Source of the DNA: Lignipirellula cremea
GTDB lineage: Bacteria > Planctomycetota > Planctomycetia > Pirellulales > Pirellulaceae
Direction of reading: 5' to 3'
Assembly (NCBI RefSeq): GCF_007751035.1
Contig: NZ_CP036433.1
Span: forward strand, 558,001 to 622,000
Length of the DNA stretch: 64,000 nucleotides
Part shown: positions 35,986 through 45,374 of the stretch, in pieces
Position numbering within the stretch: position 1 is the stretch's first letter
Layout: the number at the start of each line of letters is the position of its first letter
Translations under genes and position numbers: made by a program
Notes under the pieces: model-generated
What the model saw: the letters and a program-made list of their open reading frames with translations, nothing else
Database searches by the model: none
Told to the model about the DNA's origin: nothing

Positions 35986-38376
35986 TTACCGACCAGAGAC
36001 TTTCAGCAGCATCACCACGGAACCGCTGACCTGGCGGTCGACGGCGTCCCAGGCGAGCACTTCCTCGCCGGTTGCGGACTCGGGCGGTTCGGGAAGATTC
36101 TCGGCGAGAAACTTGCGCAGTTCTTCAGCCGGAATCGCCATGCCGTAACTGTCCACGCCGCCGAAGTTGCGGCTTTTGGCGGTGACCATGCCAATCACAT
36201 TGCCGCGGTTATCGCAGACGGGCCCGCCGCTGTTGCCGGGATTGACGCGGCAGTCCAGCAGGTACATCGCCTCTGTTGAGGTCGAAGGCAGTCCGCTGAT
36301 CACGCCGATGGTGAGTTTCAGGCCCGAGCCCACATCGTCGCCCAGCGGGTAGCCGAACACGCCGATCGAGGCGCCGCGGCCGGACGGGGCGTCGGCAATC
36401 AACAAGGGCGAAGCACTGGCCAGCGCTGGCGCATGCACCAGGGCGATATCCCGATCGGGATGGATAGCGATCACCTTGGCCGGGACGCGTTCTTCGGAGC
36501 CAGGCAGACGGGCGACCAGCTGGCCTTCCCCTTCGACCACATGCTGGTTGGTAAGCAGGTAGCCCGATCCGGCAATCACAAAACCAGTGCCGGTCGAAAG
36601 CTGGTCGCTATCCGCCAGGAAGCGATGCAGCTGGGCCATTTTTTCGGCCAGGTCCCGATCGGTCGGTTTGTACTCCACGGCCTGCTTGATATATTTCGAC
36701 GCCTGCTCCTGGTGGCCCACTTTCATCAGAATCACGGCCGCGAGCATGTTCAATCGGGCGCCCCGGTCTTGGTCCACGAACTTGCGGGTGCGGGTCCAAC
36801 TGCCCAGATGGTCGAGCGTGCTGAACAGCTGGCCAATGTCCTTATTGCGGGCGCCCGCCATGCGGCACAGCCAGTCGGCTTCAAACAGCACCTCCAGCTG
36901 GCCCGCTTCGTTGCGTGGATCAAGCCGCTGCGCCAGGCCGTTCCACTGGCGAATCTCTTCGGCGAAAAGGGGTGTCAGATCCTGGTCCTGCATCCACTCG
37001 ACCGCTTTCAGCATGGCCGCCAGCTGGGCCGTTTCCTCTCCTTCGCCGGCAGCGGTAAACAGGCGATCGCGTTCTTTGCGCATTTCCTGGCCGCCCTCGA
37101 CCGCGGCGAGAAAATCCTGCGACGATTCGCCGGTGTAAAGATCGGTGGCGTAGGGCCGCCCCTGAGCGTCGGTCAGCAGGACCGTCGGCGTGGTGTTGAC
37201 CAGATACTTGTTCGCCGTGTCGATAGAGTCGGAGCTTTGCTCGTCGAAACCGATCGAGTCGTCCCGAATGTTGAACACGACCAGCTCGAAGTTTTCCAGA
37301 AGCGGGGACAGCGCCTGTTCCCGCGAGGCAATATCGCGGGCGAACTGACGGCTTAGATCGTCTTCCTGGATAAAGGCCAGCAACAGGTCCTTGCCCGAGG
37401 CGGCCGCTTCCTGCTGGGCCGCTTCGAAGTCCAGTCGCCAGACTTCCCGAAAGCCGAGCGGCCGTTCCGGTTCGTTGGAGGTCGCCATAAACGACGTACC
37501 GCCCGACAGCGAAGAAACGGCCGTCCACTGCGGCTGGTACTGGTGCTGGTCGCCCGCCCGCAACGGAATGGAAACGGTGATCGGCTCAAAGCCCGGACGC
37601 TGGATCAGGACATTGTGCGAACCGGGCGTCACGCGGAACCGCAGTGGTCCGCTCGCCGCCAGCGGCACCTTCTTGCCGTTGATCGAGACCGAACCATGCT
37701 TCCGATCCTGTTCCGGCCAGGCAATCGCCAGCTGGGCCCGTTCCGCTTCAACGGCGTTTGTGGCCGGGCGCAAGAGCGTGGTGACGGCAAAGATACCGCC
37801 GCCGCAAACCAGCAGCACCAGGGTCAGGCCGCCGCCTGCCGCCAGGAACAGCCAGGGCGGAAGCCCCTTTTTTTTGCGCGGGCGAACAGGTCCTGTGGCA
37901 GGTTGGGCGGCGACGAGAGTAACGGGAGCCTCGCCGCCGGTGTGAATCATCGGCGTCGCCGCCTGGTCGGGGACCACCGCGATCGGAATGGCGGTCGGCG
38001 GAACGGGAGACGCCTCCAGCGGTTCGCCCGGAACGCTATCCACGGGCATCGCCAGGGCGGGCGCGGGATCACCAGGGGGCGCATCGGCCGGGATCGCCGG
38101 CGGCCAGACTTCAGTCGGCGTGGCTTCCGCGGGTTTCGCACGGGGAGCTTTCGCCTCGGGCGCTTTGGCTGCCGGAGTTTTGGCCGGAGGGGCTTTCGCG
38201 GCGGGCGGACTGGCCGATGCGGGACTGGCGCCGGGGGGAAAGCTCAATTCTGTCGGCGGCGCGTCGGGCACCTGCATGGTGGCCCCGCAATTGGCGCATT
38301 TGGCGCGCTTACCCGCCAGTGCTAGTTTCACTCGGAACTTTTTGCCGCACTCGCCGCAGGTGGCGTCGATTGCCAT
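35986..38376 (-). CDS. Zinc-ribbon / thioredoxin-like / trypsin-like protease, membrane-anchored
   Basis: A 796-residue protein starting at ATG 38376 (a TTG precedes it), with AAGGA upstream. Order of domains: zinc ribbon (Cys7, 10, 27, 30); a proline/alanine/lysine-rich linker (about 38-165); a membrane span (about 174-202); a PEGA-like beta segment (SVSINGKKVPLAASGPLRFRVTPGSHN-type); a thioredoxin-like domain lacking CxxC; alpha-helical TPR-like repeats; and a trypsin-like domain with His612, Asp643 and Ser716 (GNSGG). All three catalytic residues are present, so the protease should be active, facing the periplasm. There is no PDZ domain, unlike classic DegP/HtrA. The substrate is unknown. 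Confidence 0.85.
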   Translation of the reverse strand: MAIDATCGECGKKFRVKLALAGKRAKCANCGATMQVPDAPPTELSFPPGASPASASPPAAKAPPAKTPAAKAPEAKAPRAKPAEATPTEVWPPAIPADAPPGDPAPALAMPVDSVPGEPLEASPVPPTAIPIAVVPDQAATPMIHTGGEAPVTLVAAQPATGPVRPRKKKGLPPWLFLAAGGGLTLVLLVCGGGIFAVTTLLRPATNAVEAERAQLAIAWPEQDRKHGSVSINGKKVPLAASGPLRFRVTPGSHNVLIQRPGFEPITVSIPLRAGDQHQYQPQWTAVSSLSGGTSFMATSNEPERPLGFREVWRLDFEAAQQEAAASGKDLLLAFIQEDDLSRQFARDIASREQALSPLLENFELVVFNIRDDSIGFDEQSSDSIDTANKYLVNTTPTVLLTDAQGRPYATDLYTGESSQDFLAAVEGGQEMRKERDRLFTAAGEGEETAQLAAMLKAVEWMQDQDLTPLFAEEIRQWNGLAQRLDPRNEAGQLEVLFEADWLCRMAGARNKDIGQLFSTLDHLGSWTRTRKFVDQDRGARLNMLAAVILMKVGHQEQASKYIKQAVEYKPTDRDLAEKMAQLHRFLADSDQLSTGTGFVIAGSGYLLTNQHVVEGEGQLVARLPGSEERVPAKVIAIHPDRDIALVHAPALASASPLLIADAPSGRGASIGVFGYPLGDDVGSGLKLTIGVISGLPSTSTEAMYLLDCRVNPGNSGGPVCDNRGNVIGMVTAKSRNFGGVDSYGMAIPAEELRKFLAENLPEPPESATGEEVLAWDAVDRQVSGSVVMLLKVSGR

Positions 38377-38607
38377 CAATGAATCCTTGAAAGAGGCTTA
38401 CCCAGGCTTCTCAAGGAGATCCCGCAGAATCCCCACCACACCGATTGCATTAAAACAGGATAGCCCGTTCGCGGGCCCGATTCAACCTCGAACGGGCCGG
38501 ACGCAGGGAGCCTCTTGATTGGGGTGGGGCAGGTTTGCAAACTGACATCGCTCCCAACCATTCCGTGATTGATTGATGAACAGGTGAAAAACCTGTTCCA
38601 CGGTGCG

Positions 38608-41600
38608 TTACTCCACCACCATCACGCCGTTCATGACCATCCAGTGGCCGGGAAAGGTGCACAGGAACGGGTAACGTCCTGGTGCGGCCGGAGCCCGGAA
38701 GTAGATCGTCTGCTTTTGGCTGGGTGAAACAATGTCGGTATAGAACAGCACCTGTTCGGTCTTCGGCACGTAATGCCGGGCAAACGCATCGGGGCTGGCG
38801 ATCAGCTGGTTCGCCAGTTCGCCTACCTGCTGCAGGGAGCCGGGTTGCACCAGCACCCAGTTATGCGGCACTACATCGGGGTTGGCCAGAGTGAACTGCA
38901 GCGGCTCGTTCGCCTTGACGTGGATTTCACGCGTGGCGAAGGTGAGGTTCTTGCCGGTATCGATCTGGATGCGGCGGACGTCGGCGATCTTTTTTCGCCA
39001 GGGGTTCGGCACGCGGACCGCGTTGAGCGCCATGTCGCTGAGCAGGGGATGGGCGGCGATCGTTTTTTCCTGCGGCTGGTAGCCGGGGAAATCGGTAAAC
39101 GGACCGTCCAGCTTGTGCACGGTGAGGAACAGGTCCTGCCCCTCGTTCGGCCCCCCGTCGCCGGTCGCCGCATCGGGGCGGGCGACAGGTCGATTCACAT
39201 GCATCCGCAGATGCAGCTGGTTCACCGGCTGCAGGTCGGGAATCTCCAGGAACAGCGAGCGGCCGTCCGGCAGCAGATGGGCCGAGGCAATCTTTAATGG
39301 GTCGTGGCCCGCCACGCCGGGATGGGTCGTCGAATAGTCGGGCGAGCCGTAGGCTCCGCTGTAACGATAGTTCCAGCACTGCGCGTAGTGCTGGCTGAGA
39401 TCCGTCACGATGTCGGAATCCAGCGGCTGCGCGAAGGTGACCCGCACGCCGTTCTCATACGTGTGGAAGCCGAGCGGAACCTGCACGGTGTCGCCCGTGT
39501 AACGCACCCGCTGGAAACTGCCGTCGTCGGGCGTGTAGGTTCCCCAGCCGGCCATGCCGCTGACATAGAACTGGCCGTCCTGCGGGCGAAAGCGTCCCCG
39601 ATGGGCGCCCGCGTCGAAGCTGCCGGCCAGCGGCACGATCGCTCCCTGGGCCTGGCCGTCGACTTCATCGCGCAGCACCAGGAACCAGGTCCCCGTGCCA
39701 AACGACAGGTGCAGCAGCTGCCCCTGGAGCGGCCCGAATTGGTCCCCCTGCACGTACGCCTGGCCGCCGCTGGAGTTATCCAGGCCGCGCGGAAGATACG
39801 CCAAAGGCAAGCTGGGCGGCTGGTTGTTTCGCGGTCCGCGATAACCAAAATGCGGCGGCTCGGATGTTTCCGTCGGCGACGTATTGTAGGACGTCTGGCG
39901 GGCGGGCGGGACGGCGCAAATCATCGAGGCGGGCGTCCAGTCGCCTTCGGAACAGGGCACCGTGAGCATGCCGCCGGGCAGGATGCCCAGGCCGTCGGGG
40001 TTGCGAAAACCGGTAGCGATGACCTCCACCTGCTTGCCGTCGGGCGAGATCTTCAGCAGCCCCTGGTTCCCCGAGGCGGTATAGAAATTACCGGCTTTGT
40101 CGCGCTGCAAACCGCAGATAAAGTCGTGCCCGGCGGGCGAAGTTTCAAACGCATTGCTGAAGCACTCGTAGAAGTCTGCTTCGCCGTCGTGGTTCTGGTC
40201 GACCAGCCGGGTCAGCTGATCGCGGCACTGCACGTAAATTTCTCCATCCGTCACGACCAGTCCCAGCGGATGATGCAGCCCCGAGGCGAATCGCCGCCAC
40301 TGGGCGACGCCGGGCCGCCCTGACCCGCCGTCCAGGCCGTCGACGCGCCACACATCGCCCTGCATGGTGCAGACGAGCGCGGCTCCGTCGGGCAGAAAGT
40401 CATGGCCGCCGCAGAACAGCAACGCCTTCCAGGGGTTGTCGGTCGGCAGTCCGATCGTATCGACCGCATAAGGACGACCGACTCCCGGCGTGATGGGCGT
40501 CTTCAGCCGTTGCGGCCACTGGGCCGGCCCGCCTTCGAGCGCCTGGCGGAGCGAGTGCTGGGCGACCGGGGCGACTTCGCGATAGAACTTGCCGTCGCGG
40601 ACCCAGGGGGAATCCAGGTACTCCACGCCGTTCTTCTGGTAGGCGAACACGGTCCGCGTCCCCAGCCGATAATAGCCGTGATAAACGAACGGCTTGTCGG
40701 GACGCTCCTGCGGCGGAGTCGCCTGTCGCTCGCCGGCGATCTGCAGGCCGCCGACAAAGCCGTGCCGCACGCCGGAGAAACGGACGAAGCCGCCCGACCA
40801 GACGGCGTCGTAAGTGAGCGTATCGGGATTGAAGCAGGCCGCCAGTTCGCCCTGGTCGCCCAGCCGCACACACACGCCGCGGGCGATGTCAGGCTGTCCC
40901 TCCAGGTGAACCACCCCGGCCTGGACAGGGCCCAGCTGGGTTTCGTTCCAGCGTTCATCGGCCCATTGCCCTTCTTTCTGGCTGCCCCAGTGGCCAAAGG
41001 CCGGGCCGTCGATTCCCTCAAACGGCGCCAGCAGCATCGGCGTGTGGTGTTGCTGGCGGAAATGCTCGGCCTGCTTGGTGTAAAAATCGTAAAGGCGATG
41101 CTGGTTGATCGGCTGATCCAGGTTCGCCCAGCGACCGGGCTGCAGCGGGGTCGTGGTCAGGGGGAACTCGGACGGTCCCTGCATCTGGCTGTGGGCGATC
41201 ACCTGGTCGAATTCAGGCGGCAGCGGTTTACCGCCTGCGCCGAGGTCGCTGAGAAAGCGGAACAGGTCCCACCGCTGCTGCTGGGTCATGCCGGCGGTCA
41301 GGCCGTCGGGCATGACGGTGCTGCGGGCCACTTCGGCGTCGATGTCGTCGTGGGGAATGGAGATCAGCTTGCCGGAAGCCGGGTCCCGCAAGGTCAGCTG
41401 CTGCTTGTCGGTCGCATGCTTGTAGCCCGTAATCAGTTTGCCGTCGAGCGTGAGAATCTGCCAGGTGACGAACTCCGGCTTGACCTCCCGTTTGGGCCAG
41501 AGCACCGACTCCACGATCTGCCGGGCCGGACGGTCCTTGGCGACGGCCGTCAACTCCGGCCCGATCGAGCCGCCATGCTGGCCGACTTTGTGGCAAGAGA

Positions 41601-42645
41601 TGCAGGCCCATTTGGCGTTGGCGTATACCGCGGCGCCGCGCAGCGCATCGCCCTGCTCAAACGCCTCGGCCAGCAGTCGCGGAGCCAGCTGGGCGTCGTA
41701 CGGCAGTTCGGGCGCCGGCGTGTTCGCCGCCTGGGGATCGTCGGCCGGTTGCTGCTGCTGTGGTTGCTCTTGCTGTGGTGCGGCCGCCAGTTGCTGGCGG
41801 AGCTGCTTGAGGCCGTCGCGGTTCTCCTGCAGGCTTTCTTTGGCGTCGAGTTCAGGCCGATGATCGAGGATGCCGATCGGGCCGTCGTAGCCGCTGGCGA
41901 CGACCGTGCGGATCATGGCCTTTTCATGGGCGCCTTTGCCGATGCCGAGAATTTTCGGCTGGGCCTGGGCGTTCATGCCGTTCAGGTTGAGGCACAGCAC
42001 GTACGGCTGGAGCAGCGCCCAGGAGGCGTCCCAGTCGTCGATATGTCCGTGCCCATGATGGAAGTTGTAAACGATGCCGACGTGCGGCTGACCGGCCGCG
42101 CGCAGGCCCTGGCAGACGGCGACCATGTTGGCCGGCTCCCCGCCCCAGCCGCCGTGGTTGTAGAGTCCCAGCTGGCAACCGATCGCCTGGGTGCGCTTTG
42201 CCAGGGGGAGCAACTGCTGGACGGCGGCGGCGACCTTTTCTTCCTGTGTGCCCTGGCCCGGATCGCGCACCGTTTGCCAGATCTGCGGGTGCAGGTCGTA
42301 CTTCTGGAACAGCCGGAAAGCGTCGTCGTGGGCGCCCCAGAAGGCGAAGAATTCAATGTCGTGCTTTTTGTATTCGAGAATCTCCTGTTCGAACGTCGGC
42401 ACATGCTCGTTCCGCCAGTCATAGGCGCAGCGGCTCAGCCCCAGTTCCTGCAGCATGGCCGCCCTCTGGGCCGGGCTGCGTTTCTTGGCGTCGAAAGGAA
42501 CAATGCACCAGGCGACCAGGTTCTCAGGCCGCAGCACGGCCGGACCGTCGGCCGCATAGACCGTCGCCGGACCAGTAGCGAGCAGGAACCCAAAGGCGCC
42601 GGCCAGCAGGAACCGGGCGAGCGGGAGCATCCGGGGATTCATCAT
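38608..42645 (-). CDS. Fusion: sugar-isomerase-like barrel, cytochrome c, propeller, azurin-like cupredoxin
   Basis: A 1345-residue secreted protein (ATG 42645; signal peptide residues 1-31). Residues 35-285 resemble a xylose-isomerase-like TIM barrel (LGLYNHGGWGGEPANMV, GIVYNFHHGHGHIDDW, GILDHRP). A Q/P-rich linker (285-315) leads to a cytochrome c domain with CISCHKVG at 348-352 of the planctomycete haem-binding type. Then comes a long beta-propeller-like region (FVRFSGVRHGFVGGLQ ... GDVWRVDGLDGG ... FICGLQRDKAGNFY). The last 115 residues are an azurin-like cupredoxin with VVPHNWVL (His) and CTFPGHWMVM (Cys1329, His1334, Met1338), a full type 1 copper ligand set. An electron path haem to copper is inferred. 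No close operon partner; both flanking gaps exceed 200 bp. Confidence 0.85.
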   Translation of the reverse strand: MMNPRMLPLARFLLAGAFGFLLATGPATVYAADGPAVLRPENLVAWCIVPFDAKKRSPAQRAAMLQELGLSRCAYDWRNEHVPTFEQEILEYKKHDIEFFAFWGAHDDAFRLFQKYDLHPQIWQTVRDPGQGTQEEKVAAAVQQLLPLAKRTQAIGCQLGLYNHGGWGGEPANMVAVCQGLRAAGQPHVGIVYNFHHGHGHIDDWDASWALLQPYVLCLNLNGMNAQAQPKILGIGKGAHEKAMIRTVVASGYDGPIGILDHRPELDAKESLQENRDGLKQLRQQLAAAPQQEQPQQQQPADDPQAANTPAPELPYDAQLAPRLLAEAFEQGDALRGAAVYANAKWACISCHKVGQHGGSIGPELTAVAKDRPARQIVESVLWPKREVKPEFVTWQILTLDGKLITGYKHATDKQQLTLRDPASGKLISIPHDDIDAEVARSTVMPDGLTAGMTQQQRWDLFRFLSDLGAGGKPLPPEFDQVIAHSQMQGPSEFPLTTTPLQPGRWANLDQPINQHRLYDFYTKQAEHFRQQHHTPMLLAPFEGIDGPAFGHWGSQKEGQWADERWNETQLGPVQAGVVHLEGQPDIARGVCVRLGDQGELAACFNPDTLTYDAVWSGGFVRFSGVRHGFVGGLQIAGERQATPPQERPDKPFVYHGYYRLGTRTVFAYQKNGVEYLDSPWVRDGKFYREVAPVAQHSLRQALEGGPAQWPQRLKTPITPGVGRPYAVDTIGLPTDNPWKALLFCGGHDFLPDGAALVCTMQGDVWRVDGLDGGSGRPGVAQWRRFASGLHHPLGLVVTDGEIYVQCRDQLTRLVDQNHDGEADFYECFSNAFETSPAGHDFICGLQRDKAGNFYTASGNQGLLKISPDGKQVEVIATGFRNPDGLGILPGGMLTVPCSEGDWTPASMICAVPPARQTSYNTSPTETSEPPHFGYRGPRNNQPPSLPLAYLPRGLDNSSGGQAYVQGDQFGPLQGQLLHLSFGTGTWFLVLRDEVDGQAQGAIVPLAGSFDAGAHRGRFRPQDGQFYVSGMAGWGTYTPDDGSFQRVRYTGDTVQVPLGFHTYENGVRVTFAQPLDSDIVTDLSQHYAQCWNYRYSGAYGSPDYSTTHPGVAGHDPLKIASAHLLPDGRSLFLEIPDLQPVNQLHLRMHVNRPVARPDAATGDGGPNEGQDLFLTVHKLDGPFTDFPGYQPQEKTIAAHPLLSDMALNAVRVPNPWRKKIADVRRIQIDTGKNLTFATREIHVKANEPLQFTLANPDVVPHNWVLVQPGSLQQVGELANQLIASPDAFARHYVPKTEQVLFYTDIVSPSQKQTIYFRAPAAPGRYPFLCTFPGHWMVMNGVMVVE

Positions 42646-43039
42646 GGCGGTTCTACTTTGCAGGGCAATCGCCGGCAAACGCCGGTAATCATGGCGGCCG
42701 ATTCTCGGTAGCGAAAATCGTGAGAAGCAGCGGTTGGCAGAACGAACAGCGTCAGGGCCCGACATGGCGTGACGGCCCGTCCCTGGAGGCGGTTTCAGCC
42801 GACGCTTGGGGCCAATCGCCTGACCAACGTCTATTCTGACATGCCCGCTCCGAGGGAGCCAGCAAGTTTACCGCCTGCGACGCATCGATTCGACCAGCCT
42901 GCCGGGGGCCGCCTGCCTTGCTGCAGTGGCAGGAGCGTTCCGGGAAAGATGCTGGTCGAAGCAGAAGGGGCGTCCGGCAGCGGCGCAGCGCCCGATCCGA
43001 ATCATCTTGTGCTTTCAAAGCGACGCCCGAGGCTGGGAT
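42646..43039. other. Intergenic region without recognisable gene
   Basis: A 394-bp gap between two minus-strand genes. It must carry the promoter of the fusion gene, but I cannot identify one. A short inverted repeat CCTGCC / GGCAGG at about 42910-42932 is the only structure seen. Confidence 0.45.
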
Positions 43040-45253
43040 TTACGGCGACAGATCAAGCAGGGTGAGGCCGTTGTGGCTGACAGGCGCGGGGCTGATGCCG
43101 CCGGTCGCACTGCGGCGGTACGTACGCGCCGGCGCCGGCGCCGGCGTGGCGGGCGCGGGCTGGCTAGCGACCGCGGGCGGGGTCGTTGTGGCGACGTCGC
43201 TGGTCGGCGGTGTCGGTTGCGTCGCGGGCGGCGTATAGGTCGGCGGCGGCGTGTACGTCGGACGGGGCGGAGCGACACGGGACGGCGTGGACGCCAATGC
43301 CGAGTCGACCTGCGACGCTTTCAGCGTATAGCTCATGCGGATTGGAATCGTGACGGCGGTTCCATCGCTGTGAAGCGCGGCCTGGCCGGTGAACTTCATC
43401 GAGACCGGAATTTTCTTCACCTTGTCGAATTGAATCTGGGCGTCGCCCGAAATGTTGACATAGGGCGTTTCGTTCCCCTCATGGACGGTGACCAGCTCGA
43501 ACTTTTTCGTGATGGTCGCCATGGAGGAGGTCTGGCTGGACGTTGCGTAATGGACCTGCTCCAGCGCGGGGAGCCACTCCACCGAAGATTCCGTGCGGGT
43601 GGAAGGCAGCCCGGGAGGACGCATGCCAAACCGGCTTCTGCCGAAGCGCAGACTGGGGAGCGACGGCGCCGAATAGCTGGGCACGACCGTGGTGGTGATC
43701 TTCGGCAACAGCCGCAGCCGGTTGGTGTTCCATTCCGTGGAGCCATTGTCCGCAGGCATGCGATCCAGACACAGCTGGGCAATCGGCCCCAGGTGCGAGG
43801 GCAAGGTTTTTGCCGCGCTGCAATAGGCGACCTCGCCCTGGGCGTCGACGACAATCTTGCCGGAGTCGGTGATCGTCCCTTCACTACTGCGGACGCCGTT
43901 GCTGTTGTTCTTGGAATAAAGTCGGAACAGGCCGGTGTACTGGACCACGGTTCGTTCCCGCGTACCGATTCCGCCGCGGCCCGTCTTGATGCGCAGCAGG
44001 GCGACGCTCGTACGGACTTTCTCGGCCAGTTCCGGTCCGTCGAGTTTCTCTTCGGTATCCAGGGCGGAAGCGTACTGCCAGCGATTCTGGTCCAGCAGCT
44101 GGCGGACATCGTTGGAGACCACGGCGAAACTCATGGCGGAGATATCTTCGCCAGCGATGATCGACCGCGCGACGCCCACCACATGGCCCTGGGGATTTAC
44201 AAACGGTCCGCCGCTGTTGCCGGGGTTTACGCTGGCGTCGAGCTGGAAGGTCTTGTCGCCGTCTTTTTCAATAATGCCCGAGATGGTGCCGCGGGTGATT
44301 TTAAGGCTTTCTCCCAGCACGCTGGTCATGGGATACCCAAAGGCGCGAACCTCTTCGGCCAGTCGCACGGTATTGGAATCAGCGATCTGCAGGTAAGGCA
44401 GATCGTTGGCTTCGATCCGCACAATCGCCAGGTCGTGCTGGGTGTCGAGGGCGATCACCTTGCCCGGATAGGTTTTGTCCGACAGCACCACCTCGACGGA
44501 GACGGCCCCTTCGACAACATGGGCGCAGGTGACCAGATACCCGTCGGGACGAACGACAAAGCCGGTGCCGTTCCCTTCCGATTCCTGTTCGGCGTCCTCG
44601 TCGGCATCGATCACCGTGGCCGCGTCGAGGTTGGTCCCCTGATAGGTAACGGCGCCTTCGATCGTCGACACGGTGTTGGGCAGGTCTGCTTCGTACGTAA
44701 AGTTATACTCATGTTTGGTGTTCGCCGGCCATTCATACCGCAGTTCGGTTGTCGCCGGGGAGTATTCGGCCTGGCTGGAGAACGGGATCGTTGTGGCAAA
44801 GGTTCCGCCTCTGTTGCCGCCGCCCGGGCTAAAGGGGATCAGGCCGGAGCTGGTCCCGCCGGGAGTAACTTCCGGCTCCGAGTTCGCCAGGCGTTCGTCG
44901 CTTCGCCCTGCATAAACGGCCACGCCATAAGCGAGCACGCCCAGCAGCACCATCGCCCCCAGGCCGACCGCAGCGGCAATGCCGATCACCAGCCCCGTTT
45001 TGCTCCGGGCCGGCGCCGGTTTGGCGGGCGGGTAACCATAGCTGGCGGGAGCCGGCGCAAATCCCTGGCTGGCGGGCGAGGAGGCATAGCTATGACTGGC
45101 GGGAGCCGGGGCGTAGCCCTGATTGGCGGGCGAGGGGGCGTAGCCCTGGCTGGCAGGCAGCGTTTCCGAATGGCCGCAAACCTGGCACTGGACGAAGCCC
45201 GTCGGGGAAGGGGCGGGAAAAGTCGTACCGCACAGGGGACATTGACCGAGCAT
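43040..45253 (-). CDS. Zinc-ribbon, membrane-anchored trypsin-like protease
   Basis: A 737-residue protein. Order: zinc ribbon (Cys5, 8, 23, 26); five 9-residue repeats of the type PASQGYAPA (residues 33-77); a membrane span (about 86-113); a short beta-rich segment (YEWPANTKHEYNFTYEA); a trypsin-like domain with His245, Asp274 and Ser347 (NPGNSGGP), so a complete triad; then a long C-terminal beta-rich region (about 410-690) and a proline/threonine-rich tail. No PDZ domain. The protease part should lie outside the cytoplasm. It shares its layout (zinc ribbon, low-complexity linker, one span, protease) with the protein at 35986 but not its middle domains. Confidence 0.87.
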   Translation of the reverse strand: MLGQCPLCGTTFPAPSPTGFVQCQVCGHSETLPASQGYAPSPANQGYAPAPASHSYASSPASQGFAPAPASYGYPPAKPAPARSKTGLVIGIAAAVGLGAMVLLGVLAYGVAVYAGRSDERLANSEPEVTPGGTSSGLIPFSPGGGNRGGTFATTIPFSSQAEYSPATTELRYEWPANTKHEYNFTYEADLPNTVSTIEGAVTYQGTNLDAATVIDADEDAEQESEGNGTGFVVRPDGYLVTCAHVVEGAVSVEVVLSDKTYPGKVIALDTQHDLAIVRIEANDLPYLQIADSNTVRLAEEVRAFGYPMTSVLGESLKITRGTISGIIEKDGDKTFQLDASVNPGNSGGPFVNPQGHVVGVARSIIAGEDISAMSFAVVSNDVRQLLDQNRWQYASALDTEEKLDGPELAEKVRTSVALLRIKTGRGGIGTRERTVVQYTGLFRLYSKNNSNGVRSSEGTITDSGKIVVDAQGEVAYCSAAKTLPSHLGPIAQLCLDRMPADNGSTEWNTNRLRLLPKITTTVVPSYSAPSLPSLRFGRSRFGMRPPGLPSTRTESSVEWLPALEQVHYATSSQTSSMATITKKFELVTVHEGNETPYVNISGDAQIQFDKVKKIPVSMKFTGQAALHSDGTAVTIPIRMSYTLKASQVDSALASTPSRVAPPRPTYTPPPTYTPPATQPTPPTSDVATTTPPAVASQPAPATPAPAPARTYRRSATGGISPAPVSHNGLTLLDLSP
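45023..45157 (-). repeat. Coding tandem repeat, five 27-bp units
   Basis: Encodes five 9-residue units of the pattern P-A-S/N-x-G/S-Y/F-A/P-x-x in the zinc-ribbon protease. The units are imperfect at both DNA and protein level. The repeats form a tyrosine- and proline-rich linker between zinc ribbon and membrane span. Confidence 0.85.
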
Positions 45254-45374
45254 AATTCCACTCTCAAGCAGCAGGCGTTACGTGGCGTATCTTGGCGACG
45301 CTGTTTCACTCAACAAAAGGTTCTGCTGGCGTCCTGCAGATCCTGGCATGACGCACGAATCGGTCTTGAATCTA

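Noticed and set aside
40402-42711. 769-codon plus-strand open frame opposite the fusion gene
   Set aside because: It is antisense to a well-supported gene. Its translation is arginine/alanine/glycine-rich without domains or a credible start, as expected for a shadow in GC-rich DNA.
45023-45157. CRISPR or non-coding repeat array
   Set aside because: The 27-bp units are in frame in a supported gene and encode a proline/tyrosine-rich linker.
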